Source: a virus. From it: 32,291 nucleotides of DNA. Numbering within the stretch: position 1 is the stretch's first letter; every line of letters begins with the position of its first letter. Below the pieces are notes generated by a model that was given only the letters and a program-made list of their open reading frames with translations, did no database searches and had not been told where the DNA came from. This document shows, one piece after another, positions 32,181-32,291 of this stretch. The stretch is taken from the IMG/VR virus record IMGVR_UViG_3300042922_001481, positions 1 through 32,291 of that record; one strand, given 5' to 3'. The translations under genes were made by a program, and so were the position numbers.

Positions 32181-32291
<111 letters not shown>

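Overview
The window is an almost complete P2/186-type (Peduovirus-like) temperate myophage, integrated as a prophage in an enterobacterial chromosome. The host evidence is the right edge, where the last 36 codons of ribosomal protein L19 (rplS, minus strand) and the terminator of its operon appear; these residues are typical of Enterobacteriaceae, but the genus cannot be fixed from them. The left edge is the stop codon of the integrase, so attL lies just outside.

Layout. 1-1901 (minus): tyrosine integrase and a CI-type repressor that carries two tandem DNA-binding domains. 1902-2026: divergent switch region with TGACCA repeats. 2027-6036 (plus): early operon with a Cox/Apl-like regulator, CII, a Fil-like protein, DUF5347, DUF2732, a C4 zinc-finger protein and the HUH replication endonuclease gpA. 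6037-6634: an SOS module (LexA box, 60-aa ORF, DinI-like ORF, terminator) at the position of tum in phage 186. 6659-8349: accessory genes (membrane protein, HNH nuclease) before cos (8525-8543). 8710-11506 (minus): portal Q and terminase P. 11672-17777 (plus): O N M L X, lysis genes (holin, SAR endolysin, LysA-like, Rz/Rz1-like pair), R and S. 17828-19003 (minus): a DUF2971 gene at the place of P2 orf30. 19184-24094 (plus): V W J I H G. 24095-24484: a 40-aa minus-strand membrane ORF and overlapping inverted repeats at the place of P2 Z/fun. 24485-30820 (plus): FI FII E/E' T U D. 30897-31115: late activator Ogr. 31156-32001 (minus): a TIR-domain protein. 32002-32180: integrase arm-type sites, presumed attR and the rplS terminator.

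The backbone is coherent. CI and Cox/CII set the lysogeny decision, LexA-controlled genes probably trigger induction, gpA starts rolling-circle replication, and Ogr turns on the divergent P/O, V and F late operons. Accessory genes sit at the four places where P2-like phages usually carry lysogenic-conversion or anti-phage cargo. Most are transcribed against the late operons and are visibly richer in A+T.

The most exciting item is the TIR protein next to attR. It has a CAP12/Pycsar-type TIR domain, a winged-helix-like C-terminal part, and it ends in DFSDDIPF, a near copy of the acidic C-terminal tip of bacterial SSB (DFDDDIPF in E. coli). This suggests a TIR effector that docks on the SSB-interaction network. 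Other points of interest are the double-headed CI repressor, a tum function apparently split into two ORFs, and the 40-aa ORF with its operator-like upstream region.
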